DNA of 64,000 nucleotides from Oscillatoria acuminata PCC 6304 (GCF_000317105.1 NC_019693.1:5519227-5583226); one strand, 5' to 3'; positions 1 to 9,146 are shown, counted from the stretch's first letter. The notes: generated by a model not told the origin, from the letters alone. Numbers and translations are program-made.

Positions 1-405
1 GGTTGTTGGGGTTCGGTTGCGCCGGGACCCTGTGGTGGTATCGGTAGAGGTGGTCCAGCAGTTGCGTCGGGGGCCGGGATTCCTGGGGGGGTGGCAACAG
101 GAGGCGGAGGTGAGATAGGCGGTGGGGGGGGTGCAGCCGGACCCACTCCCGGGGTCGGTTGTTGGGGTCCGGTTGCCTCGGGCCCCTGTGGTGGGATCGG
201 GGGGGGTGATCCAGGGGTTGCGCCGGGGGCGGGGTTGTCTGGGAATGGGGGCATCCCCGGAGGCTGTAGTGAGATAGGCGGGGTTGGCGGTGTCGCCGGA
301 CCCACTCCCGGGGTCGGTTGTTGGGGTCCGGTTGCCTCGGGACCTGTTGCTGGGAACGGGAGGAAGGGTCCAGGGGTTGCGCCCGGGGCGGGGTTGTCTG
401 GTCCG
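1..405. repeat. 156-159 bp tandem repeat coding for the proline-rich tail
   Basis: The motif ggttgttggggt recurs at 1, 157 and 316, giving a period of 156 then 159 bp. At least two and a half copies are visible and the array runs out of the window on the left. The period is a multiple of three, so length changes keep the minus-strand frame. Confidence 0.8.
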
Positions 406-965
406 GGGGGGAGCGGAGGAGGTTGTGGTGAGGTAGGGGGTTGATTTGGAATCATTGGGGGGACCTGAAATCCCATTCGTCCTTCTGGGATTCCGTGGAC
501 GATGTAGTGGTCTAACGCTTGCCGGTTATTGAATCCCGCTGCTTGTAAATCCGGGTTAGAGGCGAGATAAAAATTAACATTAAATAAGGGGGAAGCTTGA
601 CGGCCTTCTTCAATCCCTAGGGTACGAAAATGATTGAAGAGTTCCGCGTTACTCAGTCCGGCTGCCTGTAAATCTGGAGCATTTTGTTGATAGAAGTCGG
701 CTTGGAAAACCCGGGAAAACGATCGCCCTTCATTGACTCCGAACAGTTGCCAGTGTTCATAGAGTTGTTGATTGCTGGTCAAGCCTGCTGTAGCGAGGTC
801 GGGGTTGATACTTCCATAGACATTGAGGTCGAGAAACGGAGAGAATTTCCGTCCCTCGTTTAACCCGTGATTGATTAAGTGGTCAAAGGTTTCTGAGTCG
901 TTGAATTCAGACAAGTCTGGGTGAATAGAGCGGTAAAAGGTTGGGTCAAAGACATTAATTTCCAT
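1..965 (-). CDS. NPDL/EGR-repeat protein with proline-rich tail, 3' end outside window
   Basis: Read by hand on the minus strand from ATG at 965-963; the frame stays open to the window edge, so the C-terminus is missing. Residues 1 to about 160 hold four repeats of roughly 40 residues, each with FY/VY, then NPDL or HPDL, a variable AGL stretch, and a closing GxxEGR. After that comes a proline/glycine/threonine-rich low-complexity tail with a 52-53 residue period (units beginning PDNPAPGATPG). NPDL/EGR repeats of this kind are known from large cyanobacterial cell-surface or calcium-binding proteins; the function is not established. No signal peptide is visible. The plus-strand glycine-rich reading frame opposite the tail is a shadow. 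The gene is divergent from the sigma-like gene at 1397. Confidence 0.75.
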   Translation of the reverse strand, partial: MEINVFDPTFYRSIHPDLSEFNDSETFDHLINHGLNEGRKFSPFLDLNVYGSINPDLATAGLTSNQQLYEHWQLFGVNEGRSFSRVFQADFYQQNAPDLQAAGLSNAELFNHFRTLGIEEGRQASPLFNVNFYLASNPDLQAAGFNNRQALDHYIVHGIPEGRMGFQVPPMIPNQPPTSPQPPPLPPGPDNPAPGATPGPFLPFPATGPEATGPQQPTPGVGPATPPTPPISLQPPGMPPFPDNPAPGATPGSPPPIPPQGPEATGPQQPTPGVGPAAPPPPPISPPPPVATPPGIPAPDATAGPPLPIPPQGPGATEPQQ

Positions 966-1396
966 ACAGTCACCATATTCAGTTAAGTTTTGGAAGTTTT
1001 GGGGTTTGGTTAATTAGCACCCCACCTAAAAGTACAGTAGGTGTGTTTTTGGTTTTTTATGCGATGGGTTTCCCGCATACTTAAAGGCTGGGCGGGTAAA
1101 TTTTTATGGAAAGCAAAAAGGCAGGGTAAGCTCATCTGGGGAGATGTTTTACCGATCTCCCCCGCCTACAGTAAAGTTTTCCAACCCAATCCAGCACTTC
1201 CCATAATTTCGCAAGGTTAATCCGAATTAAGACGGATGATTTCGGTACAGAAACTCGGGTTCTGGACGGTGGAGGGTTGGATGGCAGGCAGAAATGTAAA
1301 GTTTTGTAACAAAATGGGGGTTAACCCGTAAAAGTTCAGGGGACGGGGAGAGAGAGAAATTAGAAGCGGATGAGGAGGCAAGAGTAGGAACCTGTA
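966..1396. other. Divergent intergenic region between the NPDL-repeat gene and the sigma-like gene
   Basis: A 431 bp spacer between two outward-facing start codons, so it must hold both promoters. It contains the HLR1-like direct repeat listed separately and one further single GTAAAG at 1171. No convincing gene was seen in it. Confidence 0.5.
1293..1310 (-). promoter_or_regulatory. HLR1-like RpaB-binding direct repeat
   Basis: Read on the minus strand the site is GTTACAAA, two bases, TTTACATT. This fits both halves of the published HLR1 consensus (G/T)TTACA(A/T)(A/T)-N2-(G/T)TTACA(A/T)(A/T), bound by the response regulator RpaB in cyanobacteria. It lies 87 bp upstream of the sigma-like gene and about 330 bp from the divergent NPDL-repeat gene. 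The match is seen directly; binding and target gene are inference. Confidence 0.45.
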
Positions 1397-2035
1397 ATGC
1401 CTGAGCGAGATAGGAACAGACAAAATGAGGAAATGCAGCACTATGCTGAGTTAGCGCAGGGACATCCTCCCCAGAGTCGGGAACGGCAGCTTGCTTTGAC
1501 GAAGCTAGTAGGGGCGATCGCCGGTTCTGGGAAACTATCCCGTCCCCGCCAAGGTGAATTTATCGCGGTGTATGAGGAAATTTATGCTGAGGCCCTCTCT
1601 CTGTTGTGGTTGTTTGTTTGTGAGAATATCGATCGCTATGACTCGGGACGGGGTTCGGTGATGACTTGGGTCAATTATCTACTGGATAAGCGATTTATCA
1701 TTGAAGGGATTAAAACCATTGTCGGCAAAAAGGGCGATCGCCCGCTCTCAACTGTGGAAGTTGAATTAATCCCTCAACCGGAAACCCTCCCATCTCCATC
1801 CCAGTTTCTTGAACAATACATTGAAGAGGACCGGGAGGGACTCTTTCAAAGCACCCATTTAAAATATCGACCCGATGTCAACTTTCAACAGATTGCTTTA
1901 GCTCGATTGGCAGGAGTCAAATGGAAAACTCTCTCGGTTGATTTAAACGTTACGGTTTCCACTCTCAGTTCTTTTTATCAACGCTCTTTAAAGGAACTGT
2001 CAGCCCCGCTTCAAATGCTCTTTATTGATGAATAA
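1397..2035 (+). CDS. Sigma-70/ECF-like RNA polymerase sigma factor
   Basis: 212 residues. The middle part (about 55-100) looks like sigma region 2, with a YEEIY...YDSGRGSVMTWVNYLLDKRFI pattern similar to the YDP.RGSF..WL..I.RN segment of ECF factors. The C-terminal 45 residues form a helix-turn-helix (ALARLAGVKWKTLSVDLNV...LSSFYQRSLKEL) like region 4. Start ATG at 1397 is preceded by AGGAA at about 8 bases. The gene opens a three-gene plus-strand run with a DUF1822 protein 23 bp downstream and a CHAT protease after it. An HLR1-like site lies upstream. Cyanobacteria have many divergent sigma-like proteins of this kind next to CHAT genes; whether it truly binds core polymerase is not known. Confidence 0.75.
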   Translation: MPERDRNRQNEEMQHYAELAQGHPPQSRERQLALTKLVGAIAGSGKLSRPRQGEFIAVYEEIYAEALSLLWLFVCENIDRYDSGRGSVMTWVNYLLDKRFIIEGIKTIVGKKGDRPLSTVEVELIPQPETLPSPSQFLEQYIEEDREGLFQSTHLKYRPDVNFQQIALARLAGVKWKTLSVDLNVTVSTLSSFYQRSLKELSAPLQMLFIDE

Positions 2036-2058
2036 ACCGGCTCAAGTTAAGTGAAACT

Positions 2059-2967
2059 ATGGAAATGAACATCGAGCAACTCACTTTTACGACATCGTTG
2101 ATCCAAAAATACCACCAAATGGCTCAACAGTTTGGTCAGCAGCACTTAACTAAGGCGAAATCCGCCCAGGTCTATCAGAATACCTTGGCAGTGCTATCAG
2201 TTAATTATTATTGTCAATGTTTAGGCATTCCCACCCAGTTAACCGCGAGTGATAGCTGGAATCCCATCTTGCAAAGTTTACTGGATATTGCGGATTTACA
2301 GTTGGCTAAGGGGGGAAAAATTGAATGCCTCCCGGTTCAGGTTGATGCTGATTGGGTGGAAGTTCCCCCAGAAGTTTTGACAGATAGAATCGGATATATT
2401 GCGGTGGAAATTAATCCATCCCAGACCCAAGCAAGATTACTGGGATTTACTGAAACAATTTCCAGCAATCCTGTTCCCTTATCCCAGCTTCAGGGCTTAG
2501 AATCGTTTATTGATCGCCTTCATGCTATACCCTCAACTCAACGGATTCATCTGTCTCAATGGTTGCATCACTGTTGGGATGCGGGATGGAAACGGGTGGA
2601 AGACTTGTTAGAGGTTCCTCAATTAGAATTAGCCTTACAGTTTAGAACGACTCAAACTGCGGTTAAAGGAGGAAAGTTACTCGATTTGAATTCAACGGGA
2701 GATTCCGTGGCTTTATTAGTGGGAATCAAACCCACGAATCCCCCAGAAATGGATATTTGGGTGGAAGTCTATCCCATTGGAGAACAAACCCATTTACCCC
2801 GGGATTTGCAGGTGATGGTTTTGGATAGTTCTCAAGTTTCTGTGATGCAGGCACAAGCGCGCAGTACGAAAAATATTCAACTTAATTTTAGTGGTGAACC
2901 GGGAGACCAGTTTAGTATTAAACTAGAGTTAGGGGATGTGAGCGTTACGGAAGCGTTTATCATCTAA
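2059..2967 (+). CDS. DUF1822 family protein
   Basis: 302 residues, ATG start 23 bp after the sigma-like gene. The N-terminal half has the features usual for DUF1822: a helical start, a conserved NYYCQCLGI stretch, and a DRIGYIAVEI strand followed by LLGF. The C-terminal half is mostly beta (VALLVGIKP, DIWVEVYPIGEQTHLPRDLQVMVLD), ending in a domain with regularly spaced hydrophobic strands. There is no signal peptide or membrane segment, so it should be cytoplasmic. Its function is unknown. It lies between a sigma-like gene and a CHAT gene here and again in the second cassette (31701-32912), so it probably works with them, as adaptor, inhibitor or protease substrate (inference). Confidence 0.8.
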   Translation: MEMNIEQLTFTTSLIQKYHQMAQQFGQQHLTKAKSAQVYQNTLAVLSVNYYCQCLGIPTQLTASDSWNPILQSLLDIADLQLAKGGKIECLPVQVDADWVEVPPEVLTDRIGYIAVEINPSQTQARLLGFTETISSNPVPLSQLQGLESFIDRLHAIPSTQRIHLSQWLHHCWDAGWKRVEDLLEVPQLELALQFRTTQTAVKGGKLLDLNSTGDSVALLVGIKPTNPPEMDIWVEVYPIGEQTHLPRDLQVMVLDSSQVSVMQAQARSTKNIQLNFSGEPGDQFSIKLELGDVSVTEAFII

Positions 2968-2994
2968 AGTGGGTTCAAGTCTGGGGGGACTAAT

Positions 2995-4818
2995 ATGGCT
3001 AAATTAGTGGTGATTAAGCTAGAGGGGGATTTCCATCGCCAGGGGTTTGGGGTGACATTAGAAATTGGGACAGAAGGCGATCGCCCTTCCATAGAGCTCC
3101 CGGGAAAATTACCCCCGGCACCGGATCTGGCGATTCGCTTGCAGCAGTGGGAAGCGAAATATCGGAATCTTGATACCCTGCGAGGACTCAAACCGAAACA
3201 AATTTTTTATAATGGCTCGATAGTTCAACGGGTCCAAGAATGCCGAGATGCCGCCAAAATTTTGAGCGACTGCTTCCAAGATTGGATTGAGTCCAAAGAC
3301 TTTTTACCCCTGGATAAAACTCTGCGGGAAGAGTTAAATCGGACTGAAATCGTGCGAGTGTTGATTCGCAGTAATCAGTTTTTAGTACAAAAGCTGCCTT
3401 GGCATTTATGGGATTTTTTTGAACGCTATCCTAACACAGAACTGGCACTCATTTCTCCCAGTGCAAAACGAGTAGATTGTTTGAAAGTGGCTCAAAATGC
3501 GGTAAAAATTCTCGCAATTCTAGGACATAAAGAAGGGATTGATATTGAAATTGACCGCCAGATTTTGGAAAACTTACCCGATGCGGCAGTGACTTTTCTG
3601 GTGGAACCGACGCCGGAAGAACTGAGCGATCGCCTGTGGGAAGACTCCTGGGATATCCTCTTTTTTGCTGGACATAGTGAAACCCAAGGGGAGAGTGGCC
3701 GAATTTATATTAACCCTCAAGACAGTTTAAGCCTAGAAGAGTTAAAATATGGATTAACTAAAGCGGTGGCGCGAGGATTGCAAATTGCTATCTTTAACTC
3801 CTGTGATGGGTTAGGATTAGCGCGGGAATTTGCTGAATTAAATATCCCCCAAACCGTGGTAATGCGGGAACCTGTTCCTGACTCGGTAGCTCAACGCTTT
3901 TTACAGTATTTTCTAGCGGCTTTTTCCCGAGGGGAATCGTTCTATTTAGCGATGCGAGAAGCGCGGGAAAGATTGGAGGGGTTAGAAGGGGAATTTCCCT
4001 GTGCAAGTTGGTTGCCGGTGATTTGTCAAAATCCCACGATGGTGCCGCCAAGTTGGGCGGATTTACGGGGAAAATCCAGAGAACAGGAACGAGTATCTCC
4101 GTTGTCGCCACTGCCTCAAATTCCAGAGAAAAAATTGCATTCCAGGCCAAGTTATTCGGTCAGGTTTGTGACTGGAATTATCCTGGCGAGTCTGGGAATT
4201 ATCAGTTGGCAAAAATTCGCCCCAACCCTAGCAACCCGGTTGAATAATAGTGGGATGGATAGTTATGGGATAGGAGATTTATCGGACTACTGGAAAAAGC
4301 TGGATTTAGCTTGGGTGTTCGACCCTTATAATCCTACAGTTTATTACAATAAAGCTTGGTCCTGTGAAGATGTACTGGATTATGACTGTGCACGAGTCCA
4401 CTATCAAAAAGCTGCTAGATTAGGGTCTGCTGCCGCTTATAATCAACTCGGTTCTATCTCGATGAAGGTGGATGAAGATTATCACACCGCCCTGCATTTT
4501 TTCACCCAGGGATTACAATTGGCGACCCAGGATCGGGACAAATTTGCCCTGTACAAAAACCTGGGTTGGACTCAACTGAAATTAGGGCGAGAGGTGGAGG
4601 CGGGAGACTCTCTGGAAATGGCCCTAAATTTACACCAGAATTATGCATCTCCCTATTGTTTGTTGGCACAAGTGCGTGAGAATTTAGGGCAGGTCCCCGA
4701 GGCGATCGCCCTCTGGGAAGAGTGCCAAACCCTTGCAAACCTCCAGAAACCGGAGGAATATTTATGGTTAGGCATGGCAAAACAACGGTTATCAGAAATT
4801 CGCCCCCCCCAGAATTAA
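2995..4818 (+). CDS. CHAT-domain (caspase-like) protease with membrane segment and TPR tail
   Basis: 607 residues. The N-terminal 60 residues (MAKLVVIKLEGDF...) match the start of the second-cassette CHAT protein. The CHAT domain spans about 115-350: strand ILFFAGHS carries the catalytic His227 and IAIFNSCDGLG the catalytic Cys270, so the dyad is intact. A hydrophobic segment (FVTGIILASLGIISW, about 390-405) separates it from a C-terminal region of TPR-type helices (about 430-590). With no signal peptide, the CHAT domain probably faces the cytoplasm. Start ATG follows a GGGGGGAC purine run. It is the third gene after sigma-like and DUF1822 genes. An IS1182-type element is inserted 20 bp after its stop and may have separated it from later genes of the original operon. 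Confidence 0.85.
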   Translation: MAKLVVIKLEGDFHRQGFGVTLEIGTEGDRPSIELPGKLPPAPDLAIRLQQWEAKYRNLDTLRGLKPKQIFYNGSIVQRVQECRDAAKILSDCFQDWIESKDFLPLDKTLREELNRTEIVRVLIRSNQFLVQKLPWHLWDFFERYPNTELALISPSAKRVDCLKVAQNAVKILAILGHKEGIDIEIDRQILENLPDAAVTFLVEPTPEELSDRLWEDSWDILFFAGHSETQGESGRIYINPQDSLSLEELKYGLTKAVARGLQIAIFNSCDGLGLAREFAELNIPQTVVMREPVPDSVAQRFLQYFLAAFSRGESFYLAMREARERLEGLEGEFPCASWLPVICQNPTMVPPSWADLRGKSREQERVSPLSPLPQIPEKKLHSRPSYSVRFVTGIILASLGIISWQKFAPTLATRLNNSGMDSYGIGDLSDYWKKLDLAWVFDPYNPTVYYNKAWSCEDVLDYDCARVHYQKAARLGSAAAYNQLGSISMKVDEDYHTALHFFTQGLQLATQDRDKFALYKNLGWTQLKLGREVEAGDSLEMALNLHQNYASPYCLLAQVRENLGQVPEAIALWEECQTLANLQKPEEYLWLGMAKQRLSEIRPPQN

Positions 4819-4838
4819 CTGATTGCTCTCTATCCCTC

Positions 4839-6587
4839 CTAGGGCGTCGGTTCAGTACCCGAGCTTGACAAAATAACTGGACTATGCCTAACTGAAATTG
4901 ACGACCCGATTAAATTCAAGCCCTCATTACGGTATAAAGTCTATGCGTCCTCCTTTGTGGCACCCGCCAGTAGAGCTATCAGATTCAGAACAGGTAATTA
5001 TTAATCGCATCAAAAAAGCCAAGCTTTTTACTTTTCTTCGCCTGAACCGTCTGTTCATATTCGATGATGAGTTTCAAGAAGAACTAAACACCATTTTTAA
5101 AGACAGTACAATGGGCAACTGTCCCGTCGCACTAGCCCAATTGGCCTTAGCCACTATTCTCCAAGCTTATATGGGTATTTCTGACGAGGAAGTGATTGAA
5201 GAGCTAGTCATGGACCTACGATGGCAATTAGCTCTGAATTGTCTGAACTGCGAAAAACCCCCATTCAGTAAAGCCACTTTAATAAGATTCAGAAGCGCCT
5301 TAATTAAAAAGGCTTTGACCAACGTTTAATTGACCGGACTGTAGACATTGCCAAGCTCAAAGGAGGTTTTGGTTCGGCTAACTTAAGAGCTGCATTAGAT
5401 TCCTCTCCTTTATGGGGTGCAGGTAAAGTTGAAGATACCTATAATCTCTTGGGTCATGCTCTGCGTAAGGCATTGAGCATAATAGCTAGTCAGCAGGGGT
5501 GGGGGCTGGCAGAAATTGCCAATGAAGCGGGAGCGGATTTTGTCAATAGTTCCAGCTTAAAAGCCGCATTAGATTTAAATTGGGATGACCCAGCCGAAAG
5601 CCAAAAGGCATTATCAACCATACTAAAGAGCCTCAATTCTGTAGAAGAATGGATACAACAGCAGTCTAATCCTGATGAAATAGAAGAGGCACAAGCTCCT
5701 CTCCAGGTTGCCCGATTGATTGAATCCCAAAATGTGACATTAGACACAATGGGAGTGCCGAAGCTGGCCAAAGGGGTTGCTAAGGACCGACGCATTTCCA
5801 TTGAAGACCCAGATATGCGGCATGGCCGAAAAAGCCGTTCTCAAAAAATAAATGGTTATAAACGCCATATTCTTAAAGATTTAGATATAGGGGTAATTCG
5901 GGCTGTGGCTGTAACCCGTGCTAATACACCAGAAGCTGCTGCCACTGTTGACTTAGAAGTTGACTTAAAAAGACAACAGGTTCAGTTAAATGAACTCCAT
6001 ATCGACCGAGCTTATTTATCGAGTCATTGGGTAAAAGAACGCTCCGAACAATTACAGATATTTTGTAAAGCGTGGCCGGTAAGAAACTCAGGACGATTTG
6101 ATAAAAACGCCTTTGTTTTTGACTGGGATAACCAGGTAATTAGTTGTCCAAATCAAGTTATTATGCCGTTTGAACCCGGTAAGATCGTTCATTTTCCTAA
6201 ACCGGAGTGTGCTGCTTGTCCCCTGAGAGAACGCTGTACTACGAGTAAGAATGGCCGCAGCATATCTATCCATCCCGATGAAGGATTGATGCAGGAATTA
6301 CGTCAGCGTCAATCTACCTCAAGCGGTCGCGCTCAACTGAGGGAGAGAACGTCTGTAGAACACTCTCTGGCTCATGTCGGACAGTGGCAGGACAAACGTG
6401 CCCGTTATATTGGACAGCGCAAAAACCTCTTCGACCTCAGACGAGTGGCTGTTGTCCATAATCTTCATGTCATTGCTCGAATGAATGAGGTTTTACCAAT
6501 ACAACAGGCCGCACTGTAGTTGAGTCCAGCAGGTAGATTCACATTTGCTTGGTTTTGTCAAGCCCTTTTACTGAACCGACGCCCTAG
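4839..6587 (+). mobile_element. IS1182-family insertion sequence with CTAG at both ends
   Basis: The termini are inverted repeats: CTAGGGCGTCGGTTCAGTA at 4839-4857 and its reverse complement at 6569-6587, followed inward by a further partly matching GRGCTTGACAAAA. CTAG at 4839-4842 and 6584-6587 may be a 4 bp target duplication or part of the repeat; in the former case the element is 4843-6583 (1741 bp). It carries one transposase gene, broken by a frameshift. It lies just downstream of the CHAT gene. Confidence 0.85.
4898..6519 (+). pseudogene. IS1182-family transposase, frameshifted
   Basis: Frame 2 (from about 4898, first good ATG 4943, MRPPLWHPP) gives the N-terminal DUF772-type domain ending at 5329. 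The continuation (GFDQRLIDRTVDIAKLKGGFG, AALDSSPLWGAGKVEDTYNLLGHALRK, then the DDE core to 6519) is in frame 1. The switch maps to an A5 run near 5308 and needs a net -1 shift. The later part keeps DPDMRHGRK, the HIDRAYLS strand, the cysteine cluster CAACPLRERC and RTSVEHSLAHVGQWQ. IS1182 transposases are normally one frame, and the A run lacks a classic A6G slip site, so this is probably inactivating or a sequencing error rather than programmed shifting. Confidence 0.8.
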
Positions 6588-6802
6588 AAAAACTGGGTGG
6601 ACTCATGAAATGAAGCGCAATGATATTTATTTCCCTTCTCATCAAAGCAAATTTCTGAAGAATTTCTCGCTGTACTAATTTCCATGCCAATTCGCCCGGT
6701 ATTGGAGCCTAAAGCAGTAGAAAAAACCTCTAAAGTTGAAGTGGGTTGACCCATTACGATTAAACCCAGGAAAAGAGAGTTGAGAAATATTGAATTGTTC
6801 AT
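6584..6802 (-). CDS. Small putative secreted protein abutting the IS end
   Basis: An ORF of 72 residues from ATG at 6802. The N-terminus (MNNSIFLNSLFLGLIVMG) looks like a signal peptide, and two cysteines (EICFDEKG, YHCASF) could form a disulfide. Its stop codon TAG is supplied by the CTAG at the end of the IS element, so the natural C-terminus may have been cut off by the insertion. I do not recognise a family. It may be a remnant or chance ORF. Confidence 0.3.
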   Translation of the reverse strand: MNNSIFLNSLFLGLIVMGQPTSTLEVFSTALGSNTGRIGMEISTARNSSEICFDEKGNKYHCASFHESTQFF

Positions 6803-7009
6803 TGTTCTGTTCTTACCCACAATAGATTTGAACGAAAGCCGCTTTATGGCTTGGTTCACAGTCGCAAAGTTTGCGTTTTAGAAAATCACGGGTCGTTAAT
6901 AACTCTTGGAATTACTGGAGTTTCAACGCCGGTTTTCCGTTCTATTGATATCAGTGGGAAAAATTACAAAATTTATGCACAAACCCAATAAATATTGTTC
7001 ATTCTCAAC

Positions 7010-7061
7010 CCCAAAAAAGTGACAACACCCGGCGGGGGTTTTAATCTCCGCGAGTGTTGAG
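7010..7061 (-). terminator. Probable terminator of the CAP/RTX gene
   Basis: Minus strand, about 20 bp after the CAP/RTX stop: stem CAACACTCGCGGAG pairs with the CCCCCGCCGGGTGTTG side, then a short T run (CACTTTTTTGG). The stem has internal mismatches. Confidence 0.5.
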
Positions 7062-7080
7062 AAGGGTGCAGGATCTCAGA

Positions 7081-8442
7081 TTACCCCAACATTAACCGTT
7101 GATCAGCGGTGACAAAGTTATCCGGAACCTGGAGTTCGCTGGAACTAATATTGAGTACCAGTCCTAAATAGTCTCCGGTGGCCCCGATGCGGAGGGCGAT
7201 CGCTTGTTGGGATGCTCCATTGTTGATATCCAGTTCTTCAAAGGTTAAACTAGAAAAGGATAAGCCATTATTTAAGCCAATGCGATCGCCTTCATTGGGA
7301 TTAAAATCTGCAATAATATCCACTTCCGTCACAAACCGGGATGTATTGCTGAGTCCATCCTGACTGTCGGACCGCAGCACAAAAACATCACTTCCCGGAC
7401 CGCCAATTAAACTATCTTGTCCAAAATCCCCCACCAGGAAATCGTTCCCCGCTTCACCGAAGAGAATATCATTATCTTTTCCCCCTCTTACAATGTCATC
7501 CCCTGCACCGCCATATACCGTATCGTCATTATTATTTCCATTGAGAATATCATCGCCATCCTCACCCCAAATCACATCAAAATCCTTACCTCCTCGGATG
7601 TAATCGGTCCCCATTCCCCCTTGGATATCATCATTTCCCCGGTTGCCATTGATCTCATCATTGCCGGTGGTTCCGATGACTGTATCATTGCCATTTAAGG
7701 CCAAGACAGATTTTCCCATTGCATCGGGCCACTCTGCTAAATTAATGCGATCGCTGGCATCAGATAGGGTAAAAAACTCGCCGAGATTCGTAAAATCGGT
7801 TACGCCGGAGGGAGTGCCGATTTCTGGCGTTCCCCGACTGGGATTAAAGGCAATCTGAGCATCGGGGACTGCTGCGGGGAGGGTCGGCAGAGAACTGGCA
7901 TCTGTATAATTGCCCGCTAACTTCATCACGGACATAGTTCCCCATTGGCCGTGAGGTCCGCTATCAATCCCAATAAACCGATATTGGGGGTTAAAAATAT
8001 TAATGCGATGACCACGACTGCTCACATTGTCATCAATCAGCAGTTGTAAGACGATATCGCGAGCGGTTTTTTTGCCATAACTGATATTTTCTGCTGCACC
8101 AGTTTGCCAAGTGCCATAACGATTCAGGCGATCGCTGACGGTACTCCCGTCGGTGCCTTGATGTCCCATTAACCCTTGAGGACCTTTATCATTCACATGA
8201 TCCCGCGCTGCCATTGTCATCCCTTGAGACAATTCCACCGGCGCTAACGGCGCTTGCGATCGCAGGAATTGAATGGTTTCAGTGATCACACTCGGCCCTT
8301 CTATCGTGGTGAGAGAGTTGCGGATTTGTTCCAAATAGGCCGCATAGGCACTCGGGTTCGTGCGCGCGCGGTTGACTTCATCAATGATGCCTTTTTCTAA
8401 AGAGGAGAGGTAAGGTGCTTCGGTGGGAGAGAAAGTGGACAT
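7081..8442 (-). CDS. CAP (SCP/PR-1) domain protein with RTX calcium-binding repeats
   Basis: 453 residues. About 15-180 form a CAP domain: EVNRARTNPSAYAAYL at the start, the cavity histidines in AARDHVNDKG and GHQGTDGST, GAAENISYG, and VSSRGHRINIFNPQYRFIG. About 245-350 hold RTX nonapeptides (GNDEINGNRGNDDIQGG, GAGDDIVRGGKDNDILFGEAGND) that bind calcium in a beta-roll. The C-terminus is a beta-rich extension ending at 453. There is no N-terminal signal peptide, which agrees with type I (ABC/TolC) export common for RTX proteins; this is inferred, as no transporter is in the window. It is divergent from the giant subtilase, and both are likely extracellular. A terminator-like hairpin follows. 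Confidence 0.85.
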   Translation of the reverse strand: MSTFSPTEAPYLSSLEKGIIDEVNRARTNPSAYAAYLEQIRNSLTTIEGPSVITETIQFLRSQAPLAPVELSQGMTMAARDHVNDKGPQGLMGHQGTDGSTVSDRLNRYGTWQTGAAENISYGKKTARDIVLQLLIDDNVSSRGHRINIFNPQYRFIGIDSGPHGQWGTMSVMKLAGNYTDASSLPTLPAAVPDAQIAFNPSRGTPEIGTPSGVTDFTNLGEFFTLSDASDRINLAEWPDAMGKSVLALNGNDTVIGTTGNDEINGNRGNDDIQGGMGTDYIRGGKDFDVIWGEDGDDILNGNNNDDTVYGGAGDDIVRGGKDNDILFGEAGNDFLVGDFGQDSLIGGPGSDVFVLRSDSQDGLSNTSRFVTEVDIIADFNPNEGDRIGLNNGLSFSSLTFEELDINNGASQQAIALRIGATGDYLGLVLNISSSELQVPDNFVTADQRLMLG

Positions 8443-8802
8443 AATCGAAACCTCAAAACAATGACAAACGATGTAAACGGCCTGGACTGGGATACCCTGA
8501 TTGCCTTCTAAATGATTACTAGGTGAATTCCTCGGAAATTATGCACTGGGATGTTGAAGATGAGATTTTGATCACAGAATTTCCTAAATTGGACCCAATT
8601 GGCGGCTGATTTACCCGAGTAGACTCTCTGGGATCGAAGGATTACCCCTGCTAGGACCCCGGGACCGGATTCCCTCCAGGAGACAAGGAATTGAGGCTAA
8701 TTTGTGGCAGATTTAGCACAGAGGGGGTCAAGAAATCCGATGTTGTACTGACTCTTGAGGGGGGCTTCTGGTGCGATCGGGCTTCGCTTTTTTGGGGTGA
8801 AA

Positions 8803-8822
8803 TGTAAAGTTTGGGTAAAGAT
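8803..8822 (+). promoter_or_regulatory. GTAAAG direct-repeat site 1
   Basis: GTAAAG at 8804 and 8815, 11 bp apart start to start. Direct hexamers with 11 bp spacing are typical of OmpR/PhoB-family response regulators. Regulator unknown. Confidence 0.35.
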
Positions 8823-8947
8823 AGTGGCCCGATGAATCCTGGTCGGTTGCCCTGCTTTTGGAGGGGAAAATACCCTCGAAATCTTACAATTAGGCGGTTT
8901 TACTGGGGGTGAATCCGGTGTTAGCCCACTGAATTTGAGGAGGGTTA

Positions 8948-8967
8948 TATAAAGTTTTGGTAAAGAT
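8948..8967 (+). promoter_or_regulatory. GTAAAG direct-repeat site 2
   Basis: ATAAAG at 8949 and GTAAAG at 8960, again 11 bp apart, with TTTTG between. Same layout as sites 1 and 3. Confidence 0.35.
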
Positions 8968-9146
8968 TGCAGGAATTTGCATAAAACACCCCCCATTCCC
9001 CTAGAGAAGGCAATAGATCCAAACAATGGGTCAAAACAGGGCTGTGTTCAGAAGAATGACAGTCAGTTCCCGTCAACGTTCAGATGGCGATCGGTTTCAA
9101 CCGGGCGGGTTTTTGCTTTACAGAATCTTCATCTAATCGAGATTTT

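Noticed and set aside
91-444. Glycine-rich plus-strand frame
   Set aside because: Antisense of the proline-rich tail of the minus-strand gene at 1-965, which has the better protein features.
5300-5315. Programmed frameshift in the IS transposase
   Set aside because: The run is only five A and no downstream stem is evident; IS1182 elements are not known to need it.
8697-9026. Minus-strand frame of 109 codons in the control region
   Set aside because: No domain, no good ribosome site, and it covers the GTAAAG repeat sites.
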